From: JBBQZO01 sp038207625
GTDB taxonomy: Bacteria; Pseudomonadota; Gammaproteobacteria; Burkholderiales; Burkholderiaceae_D
Reading direction: 5' to 3'
DNA length: 64,000 nucleotides
Assembly: GCA_038207625.1 (NCBI GenBank)
Contig: JBBQZO010000034.1
Span: 1-64,000 of the forward strand
Shown: piece by piece, positions 50,752 through 60,367 of the stretch
Layout: the number at the start of each line of letters is the position of its first letter
Position numbering within the stretch: the stretch's first letter is position 1
The notes under the pieces: model-generated
Seen by the model: only the letters and a program-made list of their open reading frames with translations
Told to the model about the DNA's origin: nothing
Databases searched by the model: none
Program-made: the position numbers and the translations under genes

Positions 50752-51894
50752 ATGGCAACAGCCGCGAAGAAACCAGCAGCAAAAAAACCAGCCGCCAAGG
50801 CTGCTCCCGCCGTTAAAAAACCGGCAGTAGTAGCAAAAACGGCTGCCGTCAAACCAGCAGCAAAAGCAGTCGCCAAGCCAGTCGCGAAAGCAGCGGCCAA
50901 GCCGGCTGCGAAAGCCGCAGCCAAGCCAGCGGCAAAAGCAGCAGCCAAGCCAGCAGCCAAAGCAGCAGCCAAGCCAGTAGCGAAAGCAAAAGCTGCCGCC
51001 AAGCCAGCAGCCAAAGCAGCAGCCAAGCCAGCAGCGAAAGCAGCAGCCAAGCCAGCCGCTAAAGCAAAGGCAGCAGCCAAGCCAGCGGCCAAAGCAAAAG
51101 CCGCCGCCAAGCCGGCAGCTAAGCCAGCAGCCAAGGCCAAAGCGCTCGCCAAGCCCGCAGCGAAGAAAGCCGCAGCCAAGCCCGCCGCCAAAGCAAAAGC
51201 AGCAGCCAAGCCGGCAGCCAAAGCTGCAGCCAAGCCAGCCGCCAAAGCTGCAGCCAAGCCAGCCGCCAAAGCAAAGGCAGCCGCCAAGCCCGCAGCCAAA
51301 GCAAAAGCAGCCGCCAAGCCTGTAGCGAAAGCGAAAGCGGCGGCCAAGCCTGTCGCTAAAGCCAAGGCCAAAGCAGCAGCCAAGCCAGCAGCAAAAGCAG
51401 CCAAGCCAGCAGCAAAAGCCGCAGCCAAGCCAGCAGCGAAAGCTACGGCCAAGCCAGCAGCCAAAGCCGTAGCCAAGCCAGCAGCGAAAGCCGCCGCCAA
51501 GCCAGCAGCCAAAGCCGCCGCCAAGCCAGCAGCGAAGGCAGTCGCCAAGCCAGCAGCAAAGGCAGTCGCCAAGCCAGCGGCAAAAGCAGCAGCCAAGCCA
51601 GCAGTTGCGCCAGCGGCCAAACCCGCTGTCAAAGCGGCGGCCAAGCCAGCAGCCAAGAAGGTTGCTGCCAAGCCTGTCGCCGCGACAGCGGCACCGGTCG
51701 CTGTCGCTGTTGCTGCGCCAGTAGCGGCGCCAGTGGCCAAGCCGGTCGTGAAGAAAGCTGCGGCGCCGAAAAAAGCTGCCGCGCCAAAAGCGCCAGCGCT
51801 TCCAAAGCCTGTTGTCGCTCCGGCTGCTCCGGCCGCAAAAACTGTGTTGAGCCCGGCAGCAGCGTGGCCGTTCCCGACCAGCAGCCGTCCGTAA
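50752..51894 (+). CDS. Histone H1-like KPAAKA-repeat protein
   Basis: The 380-residue low-complexity basic protein consists mostly of KPAAKA-type hexad repeats (residues about 35-290) with short KA inserts, preceded by MATAAKKPAAKKPAAK and followed by an Ala/Val/Pro-rich tail without lysine repeats. It resembles bacterial H1 homologues (AlgP/HctB type), which bind and compact DNA. AGGAGA lies before the ATG at 50752. The repeat DNA is a hotspot for slippage, so copy number may vary between strains. The SWIB protein at 35742 has a similar tail. Confidence 0.88.
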   Translation: MATAAKKPAAKKPAAKAAPAVKKPAVVAKTAAVKPAAKAVAKPVAKAAAKPAAKAAAKPAAKAAAKPAAKAAAKPVAKAKAAAKPAAKAAAKPAAKAAAKPAAKAKAAAKPAAKAKAAAKPAAKPAAKAKALAKPAAKKAAAKPAAKAKAAAKPAAKAAAKPAAKAAAKPAAKAKAAAKPAAKAKAAAKPVAKAKAAAKPVAKAKAKAAAKPAAKAAKPAAKAAAKPAAKATAKPAAKAVAKPAAKAAAKPAAKAAAKPAAKAVAKPAAKAVAKPAAKAAAKPAVAPAAKPAVKAAAKPAAKKVAAKPVAATAAPVAVAVAAPVAAPVAKPVVKKAAAPKKAAAPKAPALPKPVVAPAAPAAKTVLSPAAAWPFPTSSRP

Positions 51895-51924
51895 TAGCCA
51901 GCTTCGCCTGGATGAGGCAAAATG

Positions 51925-51961
51925 CCGCTGTGTGAACTGTTTCACACAGCGGTTTTTTTTT
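51925..51961 (+). terminator. Terminator of the H1-like gene
   Basis: A perfect 12-base stem CCGCTGTGTGAA / TTCACACAGCGG is followed by nine T residues. Confidence 0.95.
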
Positions 51962-51971
51962 AGGAGTCGTC

Positions 51972-52502
51972 GTGCTGAATATTGTGACCTTGATCGTTGA
52001 TACCGTCGCCAGTGTGCTGGGCGGCGTGCTGCTGCTGCGTTTTTGGATGCAGGCGATCCGTGTCCGGCCACCGGCATCGGTGGCCCAATTTACCTTTCAA
52101 TTGTCGGACTGGCTGGTGCGTCCGCTGCGCCGCGTCGTGCCAGGTGTGGGCGGCTATGACTGGGCCAGCCTGATCGGTGCGTTCCTGGTGGTGCTGCTGG
52201 CCACCTCGGTGCTGTTTATCATCGGTACCTCGGGCCAGACCGTGCTGTTGTTGGCCTTGTACCGATTTCTGCAATGGATTACCTACGGCTTCATGGCGCT
52301 GCTGGTGGTCGAGGCGATCTTCAGTTGGGTCAATCCGCACGCGCCACTGGCACCGTTCGTGCGCGCCCTGAACGACCCCTTGCTGCGTCCGCTGCGCCGC
52401 GTGGTGCCTCTGCTAGGGGGGCTGGATCTGTCGTTGCTGGTGGCGCTGATCCTGTTGCAGATCGCTCAGCAGCTGATCGGGATGGCGTTTGGCTTCCGAT
52501 GA
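51972..52502 (+). CDS. YggT family membrane protein
   Basis: The 176-residue inner-membrane protein has two copies of the YggT unit, each with hydrophobic helices and a PLRRVVPG/PLRRVVPLLGG motif (about residues 50-60 and 138-150). Function unknown; linked to osmotic or cell-shape traits in some species. The stop overlaps the next start (ATGA). Confidence 0.9.
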   Translation: MLNIVTLIVDTVASVLGGVLLLRFWMQAIRVRPPASVAQFTFQLSDWLVRPLRRVVPGVGGYDWASLIGAFLVVLLATSVLFIIGTSGQTVLLLALYRFLQWITYGFMALLVVEAIFSWVNPHAPLAPFVRALNDPLLRPLRRVVPLLGGLDLSLLVALILLQIAQQLIGMAFGFR

Positions 52503-52813
52503 GTCAGCCCTGGTGTTCGGCGCTGCCCGTGGGCGTGCGCCTGGCGGTACAGATCACGCCGAATGCGAAGAAGACTGAAGTATTGGGGGTGTTCGATGAC
52601 GCCCTCAAGATCAAGCTGCACGCGCAGCCAATCGAAGGCAAGGCCAATGAGGCCTTGATACGCTTTCTGGCCGAGTCGCTGGCGGTGCGCCGCAGCAGCG
52701 TCACGATTACCCACGGTCAGACCAACAAGCGCAAGCTGGTGGAAATTGCCGCCTCAGGCTTGACGCCCGAGGCGGTCGAACTGGCGTTTGGCGCGGCCGT
52801 CAAGCCGCGCTGA
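52499..52813 (+). CDS. DUF167 (YggU) family protein
   Basis: The 104-residue cytoplasmic protein of the YggU/DUF167 family shows LAVQITPNAKKTEVLGVFDD and IEGKANEALIRFLAESL, then the family end GQTNKRKLVEI. Usually next to yggT, as here. Function unknown. ATGA overlap with the YggT gene. Confidence 0.9.
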   Translation: MSQPWCSALPVGVRLAVQITPNAKKTEVLGVFDDALKIKLHAQPIEGKANEALIRFLAESLAVRRSSVTITHGQTNKRKLVEIAASGLTPEAVELAFGAAVKPR

Positions 52814-52844
52814 GTCGCGGTGCCGCGCCGGGCGCCGGTTTGCT

Positions 52845-53783
52845 CTAGAAGCGGTAGCCGAAAGCTACTTCGAAGCGATCGGCGATCTCAGCGGCCGTGG
52901 CAACGTGGTTCTGGCCGCCCTGGTGGGCGATCTTGATCGACCCCATCAGACTGGCCAGGCGGCCGGTGGTGGGCCAGTCCAGATCGTTGGTGATGCCAAA
53001 CAGCAGGCCGGCGCGGTAGGCGTCGCCGCAGCCGGTCGGGTCGACCACGGCGCTGGCCGGCACGCACGCAATATCGAAGCGCTCGCCGTTGGCATAAATC
53101 TCGGAACCCTTGTCGCCGCGCGTGACGATCAGCGCCGTCAGACGGCCGGCGATGTCGGCCAGCGTCAGACCGGTGCGCTCCATGATCATTTCAAACTCGT
53201 AGTCGTTGGCCGCCAGGTAGGACGCCTGGTTGATGAAGGCGATCAGCTCGGCGCCGCTGAAGCGCGGCAGTTGCTGGCCCGGATCGAACATGAACGGCAG
53301 GCCCAGACTGGCGCAATCGGCCGCATGTTTGAGCATGCCGTCGCTGCCGTCCGGCGCGATGATCGCCACCCGCAGCGCGCCGCAGTCGGCCACGTTGTTT
53401 TCGTGCGAGAACTGCATCGCGCCCGGGTGGAAGGCGTTGATCTGGTTGCCGTCCACGTCGGCGGTGACGAAGCACTGCGCGGTGTAGGCGTTGGGGATGG
53501 TCTTGATGGCGCGCGCGCTGATGCCTTGCGCGGCGAAGCGTTCCAGATACTGCCCGCCGTCCTGGCCGATGGTGGCCATGATCAAGGGATCGCCGCCCAG
53601 CATGTTCAGATTGTAGGCGATGTTGGCCGCGCAGCCGCCAAACTCGGTGTGCAGTGTCGGCACCAGGAACGAAACGTTGACCTTGTGCAGTTGGTCGGCC
53701 AGCAGTTGCTCGGCGAAGCGGCCGTCAAAGTGCATGATCTTATCGAAGGCGAGTGATCCGCAGATCAGGGTGGTCTTGCTCAT
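52845..53783 (-). CDS. PfkB-family carbohydrate/nucleoside kinase
   Basis: The 312-residue sugar or adenosine kinase of the ribokinase fold has its anion-hole/catalytic motif as DPTGCGDAYRAG (usual form DTxGAGD) and an N-terminal GGCAANIAYNL. It most resembles the adenosine-kinase-like group common in betaproteobacteria. The substrate cannot be fixed. Last gene of the long minus-strand run, eight bases after the DUF3426 gene. Confidence 0.88.
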   Translation of the reverse strand: MSKTTLICGSLAFDKIMHFDGRFAEQLLADQLHKVNVSFLVPTLHTEFGGCAANIAYNLNMLGGDPLIMATIGQDGGQYLERFAAQGISARAIKTIPNAYTAQCFVTADVDGNQINAFHPGAMQFSHENNVADCGALRVAIIAPDGSDGMLKHAADCASLGLPFMFDPGQQLPRFSGAELIAFINQASYLAANDYEFEMIMERTGLTLADIAGRLTALIVTRGDKGSEIYANGERFDIACVPASAVVDPTGCGDAYRAGLLFGITNDLDWPTTGRLASLMGSIKIAHQGGQNHVATAAEIADRFEVAFGYRF

Positions 53784-53791
53784 GATGGGCC

Positions 53792-55501
53792 TTAAGGATA
53801 AAAAATTGCGATGTGATAGCCCGAGGCTTTCACCTGATTGAGTGCGAAATAGAAGCGCACCGGCTGCTCCGAGTGGGGGCCGAAGCCGTGTTCGCGATCG
53901 ACCGCCACCGGCAGGTAGTCGCGCGGCGCGAATACCCGGCGCAGCTGCGCCTTGTCATTGGCGTCGCTGAGCACCAGTTCGATATGCGGCCACGCTTGGG
54001 CTAGCCCGCTCTGGTTGCGCAGCAAGGTGGCATACGCGAAATTACCGCCGCCCAGAGTCTGCAGTTCGCCCGTCTCGACCGACAGCATGTCGATCTGGGT
54101 GGGCAGTTCGATGCGGCAGCCCAGCACGGCGCAGGCGCTCACCAGCGCCGGCGTGAGCTGGGGCAGGCGTGCGGCCAGCACATTGCGGAACGTCGTCACG
54201 CCCTGCGCCAGCAGCGCGCCGAGCAGCAACAGCGAGCCGAGTGCCATCACGATGCGGCTGATCTTGCCGATCCGTTGTTGGCGCCGCTCGCGTTTGACGA
54301 AGCCCGGTTCGTCCGGCTCGGCGGCGGGCGCCGCCGGCGCGTCGAACTGCGTCGCTGCGGGCGCTGCGACTGCCGCCGAGAGGGCCACGATGACATCGTC
54401 GTCGGCCTCCATCGGCGCGTCGGGCGCGGGTTTCATCGATGGCTGGCGGGCCGGTCGGCGCATCCAGTTCGAGCGCACCACCGGCGCCTGCTCGACCGGG
54501 TCGGGCGGGGCAGTGTGGACGTCTTGTGGCAGGTCGGCGGCGGCCGGCATGGCCGGCTCGGAGGGCGCGTCGGGCGCCGCGGTGCTCGCAGGCGCAGGCG
54601 TTGGCGCGTCGAGATCGGCGCGCGTCTCGCTCACCGGCTCCGGCGCGACACTGGTGACGGGAGGGGCAAAGCGCACAAACAACGGTGCGGCGGCCAATTC
54701 ATCATCGACCACCAGGTCGAATACGGGTTCAATGCGCGCGGCCGGCATCGGCGTGTGCGCAGGCTGCTCGTCGTCATTGCTGACATCGAGGTCCAGATCC
54801 AGATCAAGGTCCAGATCGGACGGAATAGGCAGTGCGGGGGGCGCATCGACCGATGACGTCGGCGTGGCCGATGTGGTCGCTGGAACCGGTTCCGGCGCAG
54901 ACGCGCGTGCTGGCTCCGGCTCCGGGCCAGCCTCAGCCTCAGGCTCGGACATAGGCTCGGACATTGGCTCAGGCTCAGGCTCAGGCTCAGGAGCCAACAC
55001 CGGTGCAGGGGGCGCGGCAAGTACTTCCCGCACGGCGGGATTGGCGTGCGCTGCCACCGGTGCTGACGCGCTCGCCGGCTCAGGGGCGACGACTGCGGCG
55101 GCGGCGCCAGGCGCCGCATGCGCGTCTTCACCCTTGGGTAAGATGCCGAACGGGTCGAAGGCGGTGGTGAAGTCGAGCGTGTAGACCTCCGCTTCGGCCT
55201 CGGGATGGGAAATAGGCTGGTCCGGTGCGGCCGGCGTCGGCGTGCCGGCGTCGATGGCGCCGCCCGGTGTTGCGGCGTGCGCCGTAGACGGCGGTGCCGG
55301 CGTGGTGCGTGGCGCCGCCGGCGCGCTGGTCGGGCGGCCTGGTTCGGGCGGGCGCAACGCGTCAGTGTTGATCAGTGCGGCATTGCCGTCAAAGACTTCC
55401 TTGCAGGTGCCGCAGCGCACGATGCCACCGCGCAGCTTCAGCTGGTCGTGCGCGACCCGAAACACCGTGTTGCAATGGGGGCATTGGGTTGCGAGCGCCA
55501 T
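53792..55501 (-). CDS. Zinc-ribbon and DUF3426 protein
   Basis: The 569-residue protein has an MJ0042-type zinc ribbon at the N terminus (C7, C10, C30, C33; CPHCNTVF and VRCGTCKEVFDG), a very long low-complexity linker rich in Ala, Pro and Glu (about 50-400), one membrane helix (VMALGSLLLLGALLAQGVT) and a C-terminal DUF3426 domain. The linker includes a run of five Leu-Asp dipeptides and repeated EPEPEP and MSEP units. It is longer than most homologues because of the linker. Function unknown; conserved next to prmA. An in-frame opening to 55579 was rejected. Confidence 0.88.
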   Translation of the reverse strand: MALATQCPHCNTVFRVAHDQLKLRGGIVRCGTCKEVFDGNAALINTDALRPPEPGRPTSAPAAPRTTPAPPSTAHAATPGGAIDAGTPTPAAPDQPISHPEAEAEVYTLDFTTAFDPFGILPKGEDAHAAPGAAAAVVAPEPASASAPVAAHANPAVREVLAAPPAPVLAPEPEPEPEPMSEPMSEPEAEAGPEPEPARASAPEPVPATTSATPTSSVDAPPALPIPSDLDLDLDLDLDVSNDDEQPAHTPMPAARIEPVFDLVVDDELAAAPLFVRFAPPVTSVAPEPVSETRADLDAPTPAPASTAAPDAPSEPAMPAAADLPQDVHTAPPDPVEQAPVVRSNWMRRPARQPSMKPAPDAPMEADDDVIVALSAAVAAPAATQFDAPAAPAAEPDEPGFVKRERRQQRIGKISRIVMALGSLLLLGALLAQGVTTFRNVLAARLPQLTPALVSACAVLGCRIELPTQIDMLSVETGELQTLGGGNFAYATLLRNQSGLAQAWPHIELVLSDANDKAQLRRVFAPRDYLPVAVDREHGFGPHSEQPVRFYFALNQVKASGYHIAIFYP

Positions 55502-55505
55502 GTCG

Positions 55506-56449
55506 CTATTGGTCGTCTTGCGCGCGCGCAGGTGGCGCGCTGGTGCTGCCCAGGCGGCCGTGCAGGGCGACCCAGCCATCGAGCTCGGCCCATACGCCCA
55601 GCTGAATGAACGGCGCGTAAGCGGCCGCCACTTCCTCGGCCTGGCGTGCCAGCACGCCCGACAGGATCAGCGCGCCGCCGGGCGCGACACGTCCGGCCAG
55701 CATCGGCGCCATCACCTTCAGCGGCGAGGACAGGATGTTGGCGACGACGATGTCAAAACGCTGCGTAGCATGTGCCGACTCGGCAAAGGTATCGGGCAGG
55801 AAGTAGCCCACGTCGCAGTGGTTGCGGGTGGCGTTGTCGCGCGCCGATTCGATCGCCTGCGGGTCGATGTCGACGCCGCACACTTGGCCGGCGCCCAGCT
55901 TGTTGGCCACCATCGCCAGAATGCCGGAGCCGCAACCGTAGTCGAGCACCGTCAGACCGGGTGCCGGATGCGCTTCCAGCCACTCCATGCACAGACGGGT
56001 GGTCGGATGGCTGCCGGTGCCGAAGGCCAGACCGGGGTCCAGCTCCAGAATCAGGCCGTCCGGATCGGGTGCCTCGTGCCAGCTGGGCACGACCCAGATG
56101 TTCTTGCCGATGTGGATAGGGGCGAACTGCGACTGGGTCAAACGCACCCAGTCCTGCTCGGCCACCGCGCGGGTGGTGTAGGCGGGCGTGTCTTTCAGAC
56201 GGATCGCCTTCGCGGCAGCGGCGACGATGCCGGCCTGGTCGGCGTCGACGTCGGTCAGCGCCACCACGCGGCTGTGTTCCCAGGCCGCTTCCTTCGGTTC
56301 CATGCCCGGCTCGCCGAACAAGGGTTGCTCCTGCTCGGTGCCTTCGTCGGCGTCTTCCACCGACACCGACAGCGCGCCCGCATCCATCAACGCGTCCGAC
56401 AGGGCCTCGGCGTGCTCACGGCGCACTTCAATGACGACTTCAATCCAGC

Positions 56450-56453
<4 letters not shown>
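55506..56453 (-). CDS. prmA: Ribosomal protein L11 methyltransferase PrmA
   Basis: SAM-dependent enzyme that trimethylates L11. The 315-residue protein has an N-terminal substrate-recognition domain (SWIEVVIEVRREHAEALSD) and a Rossmann core with VLDYGCGSGILAMVA and the NPPF-like NILSSPL. The start overlaps the accC stop by four bases. Confidence 0.95.
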
Positions 56454-57865
<1,412 letters not shown>

Positions 57866-57967
57866 GGTAGGTTCGGTGTTTCTGTAAGGTCCGGCGCAGC
57901 CGGGAACAACAAAGTGCGTCTTCGACAGCGAAGGGCTCGCGCGCAGGGCGGCTTGGCCGCCCGCTGC

Positions 57968-58417
57968 TTAACCGATCACGAACAAAGGCTGACCAAATTC
58001 GACCGGCTGGCCGTTTTCTACGAGAATCTTGGTGACCACACCGGCGAAATCGGAATCGATCTCGTTGAGCAGCTTCATCGCCTCGATGATGCAGACGGTG
58101 TCGCCTTCCTTGATGGTGGAGCCGACATCGACGAACGGGGCGCTGCCCGGTGCCGACGAACGGTAGAACGTGCCCACCATGGGCGACTTGACGATGTGGC
58201 CCGTCGGCTCGGCAACCACTTGCACTGGCGCGGCGGCAGGGGCGGCCGGCGCTGCGTGATATTGCATGCCTTGCGGGGGCATCATCATCATCTGGTTCTG
58301 CGGCATGGCCGAGGACTTGACGATACGCACTTTACTTTCGCCTTCGGTCACTTCCAGTTCAGCGATGTCGGATTCTGCGACCAGGTCGATCAGTGTCTTG
58401 AGTTTTCGTAAATCCAT
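57968..58417 (-). CDS. accB: Biotin carboxyl carrier protein AccB
   Basis: The 149-residue carrier has an N-terminal dimer helix (MDLRKLKTLIDLVAESDIAE), an Ala/Pro/Met linker and the C-terminal biotinyl domain with the target Lys in EAMKLLNEI (K115). The motif reads AMKL, where AMKM is more usual; biotinylation should still occur. It precedes accC. Confidence 0.96.
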   Translation of the reverse strand: MDLRKLKTLIDLVAESDIAELEVTEGESKVRIVKSSAMPQNQMMMMPPQGMQYHAAPAAPAAAPVQVVAEPTGHIVKSPMVGTFYRSSAPGSAPFVDVGSTIKEGDTVCIIEAMKLLNEIDSDFAGVVTKILVENGQPVEFGQPLFVIG

Positions 58418-58508
58418 GTGAAACCCCTTGGAATTATTGTAGTTGTGAATGATGCGGCGCGCTCATTGACTGAGCATCGCCATGAAAAATGCGTGAGGAT
58501 GATGAAGA

Positions 58509-58946
58509 TTAACGTCTTTTAAGCGCAAAGTCGATGGCAAAGCGATATCCGTCGATGCCCAGGCCGCAAATGGTCCCGAGCGCGATGGATGCCAGAAATG
58601 AGTGATGACGAAACGCCTCGCGCTGATGAATGTTCGAGATATGGACTTCCACGAAAGGAATCGCCACCCCCGCCAGGGCGTCGCGCAAGGCCACGCTGGT
58701 GTGGGTCAGGCCGCCCGGATTGATGACGATCGCGTCCACGCCTTCGGTTCTGGCGGCGTGGATGCGGTCGATCAGGGCGCCTTCGTGGTTGCTCTGAAAG
58801 CAAGTTAGTGCCGCTCCCGCCGCCGCAGCCTGGGCTGTAGCGGCAGCTTCGATGTCGGCCAAAGTGCTTGCGCCGTACACCTCAGGCTCGCGCGTTCCCA
58901 GCAAATTGAGGTTGGGACCGTTGAGCAGAAGGAGGTTTTTTGCCAT
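58509..58946 (-). CDS. aroQ: 3-dehydroquinate dehydratase, type II
   Basis: Third step of the shikimate pathway. The 145-residue dodecameric enzyme shows LLLNGPNLNLLGTREPEVYG (catalytic Tyr24), FQSNHEGALIDRIH, GGLTHTSVALRDAL and EVHISNIHQRE (catalytic His). AAGGAGG lies upstream. The ATG at 58946 fits the family. It is in the usual place before accB. Confidence 0.96.
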   Translation of the reverse strand: MAKNLLLLNGPNLNLLGTREPEVYGASTLADIEAAATAQAAAAGAALTCFQSNHEGALIDRIHAARTEGVDAIVINPGGLTHTSVALRDALAGVAIPFVEVHISNIHQREAFRHHSFLASIALGTICGLGIDGYRFAIDFALKRR

Positions 58947-59049
58947 GTAAGAAGGTTCAGTTTTGCGCGAAAGTTCCGCATTTTGCCGCCAACAGCGAGC
59001 AATGGCAAGCGAAAAAAATAACAGTTTGAACACCCGCCCTGTGTTCGAC

Positions 59050-59619
59050 TCAGGATTTGAGGGCCGCCAGGTCGGCTTTCAGTTCACTGAAATTGAGCCG
59101 GCCAAGGTAGGTTTTCTTGACCTGGCCGTCGGCCCCGATCAGCACCGTGTAGGGCAGGCCGCCGGCCGCGTTGCCGAACTGGCGGGCCAGATCGGTGCCG
59201 CTCATGCCGGCCACGTAAAGGGGGTAGCTGATCTTGAATTTGGCGGCGAATTCGGCAATATTGGTCGGCGAATCGATGCCGATGCCGATCACTTGCACGC
59301 TCTTGCCGGCTTGTTCGCCGGCCAGCGTGGACAGTTCCGGCATTTCCTGCACGCACGGACCGCACCACGGCGCCCAAAAATTGACCACCAGCGCCTTGCC
59401 CTTCCACTGGGCCAGCGCCTGGCTCTTGCCGGTGGCGTCGGGCAGCGTTTGGGCGAACAGTTCGCCGACCGGGGCGTGCGGGCCGGCCGGGTTGGGCGTG
59501 ACGGTGGCCGTCAACGGCGACGGCGCTTGCTGATTGGCGTGCTTGATGCCCACAAAAGCGCCGGTGGCGCCGAACAGGACGGCGACGGTGGCGATGGCAA
59601 AGAGGTTTTTCTTGTTCAT
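59050..59619 (-). CDS. TlpA-type membrane-anchored thioredoxin
   Basis: The 189-residue periplasmic disulfide reductase has an N-terminal anchor helix (residues 4-25), then a thioredoxin fold with FWAPWCGPCVQEMPEL (C86/C89) and cis-Pro region GGLPYTVLI. It may reduce cytochrome c apoproteins or other periplasmic thiols. Overlaps the upstream unknown gene by four bases. Confidence 0.9.
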   Translation of the reverse strand: MNKKNLFAIATVAVLFGATGAFVGIKHANQQAPSPLTATVTPNPAGPHAPVGELFAQTLPDATGKSQALAQWKGKALVVNFWAPWCGPCVQEMPELSTLAGEQAGKSVQVIGIGIDSPTNIAEFAAKFKISYPLYVAGMSGTDLARQFGNAAGGLPYTVLIGADGQVKKTYLGRLNFSELKADLAALKS

Positions 59620-60260
59620 GGAATGATCCTGCTGGTGTCTAAATCGTTGGGGGCGCTGGCCATCAGCGCGCGCAAGGCCGCCAGATCGGCGCGCGCCGGT
59701 TTGCCGTCGCTGCGCGGCTTGAGTGCGCCGCGCAGGTCGTTTTGTTCATACAGCGCCGCATGCACGCCTTCCTTGTTCCACAGAAAGCTGACCGTTTCGA
59801 CCGGCTCGTGGCGGCCGCCCTTGAAGTGGGCCGTCTCGGTGATGTCGATCTGAATATTCCGGTTCAGCAGAAAAATCTGCACTTCCTTGGCGCTGTCGGC
59901 GAACAGTTGCAGGTAGACGTCGTCATGCTCGCCGGCGGTGCCGTTCCACACCGCCCCCGTCAGATAGGGCTGGAACTGGGCCAGCGCCTCCATCACCTGC
60001 AGCGCCACCGTGCGTAGCGAATGCAGGCGCGCCGGCTGGCTGTCGCCGCAAAACAGCGCCTGGTACTGGCGCAGTTCCTGTTCGATCTGGGCGTTGTCGG
60101 GCAGCACATTGGGAAGCGTCGCCGCGTCGCCCAGCACCAGCCGTGCGGCCTTGCGTTTGGCCGTGCCGTAGTCGGCGCCGTCCTGCGCGATCAGGCGCGC
60201 GGCCCCGGCGGCGATTTGGGCGCGCAACAGTGTTTGCTCGTCAATTGGAGGCAGCGTCAT
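59616..60260 (-). CDS. Conserved protein of unknown function
   Basis: The roughly 214-residue cytoplasmic protein has a helical N-terminal half and a mixed C-terminal half with AVWNGTAGEHDDVYLQLFAD and FLLNRNIQIDI. No family function recognised. The start at 60260 (alternative 60272) lies 108 bases from the divergent mpl gene. It overlaps the TlpA gene, so it heads this minus-strand operon. Confidence 0.75.
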   Translation of the reverse strand: MTLPPIDEQTLLRAQIAAGAARLIAQDGADYGTAKRKAARLVLGDAATLPNVLPDNAQIEQELRQYQALFCGDSQPARLHSLRTVALQVMEALAQFQPYLTGAVWNGTAGEHDDVYLQLFADSAKEVQIFLLNRNIQIDITETAHFKGGRHEPVETVSFLWNKEGVHAALYEQNDLRGALKPRSDGKPARADLAALRALMASAPNDLDTSRIIP

Positions 60261-60367
60261 GAGCGAGATCATACTCTGGAACGGGAAAGCGCTGCGGGTC
60301 GGGTAAAATCACCTATTCAGATCAATAATTAGTGCCACGCAGCGGAGTCGCGCGGCGCACATTCCAT

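Noticed and set aside
50613..51920. 435-codon minus-strand Ala/Gly/Leu-rich frame opposite the H1-like gene
   Set aside because: Produced by the repeat itself read backwards; the plus frame has a ribosome site, a terminator and the known KPAAKA pattern.
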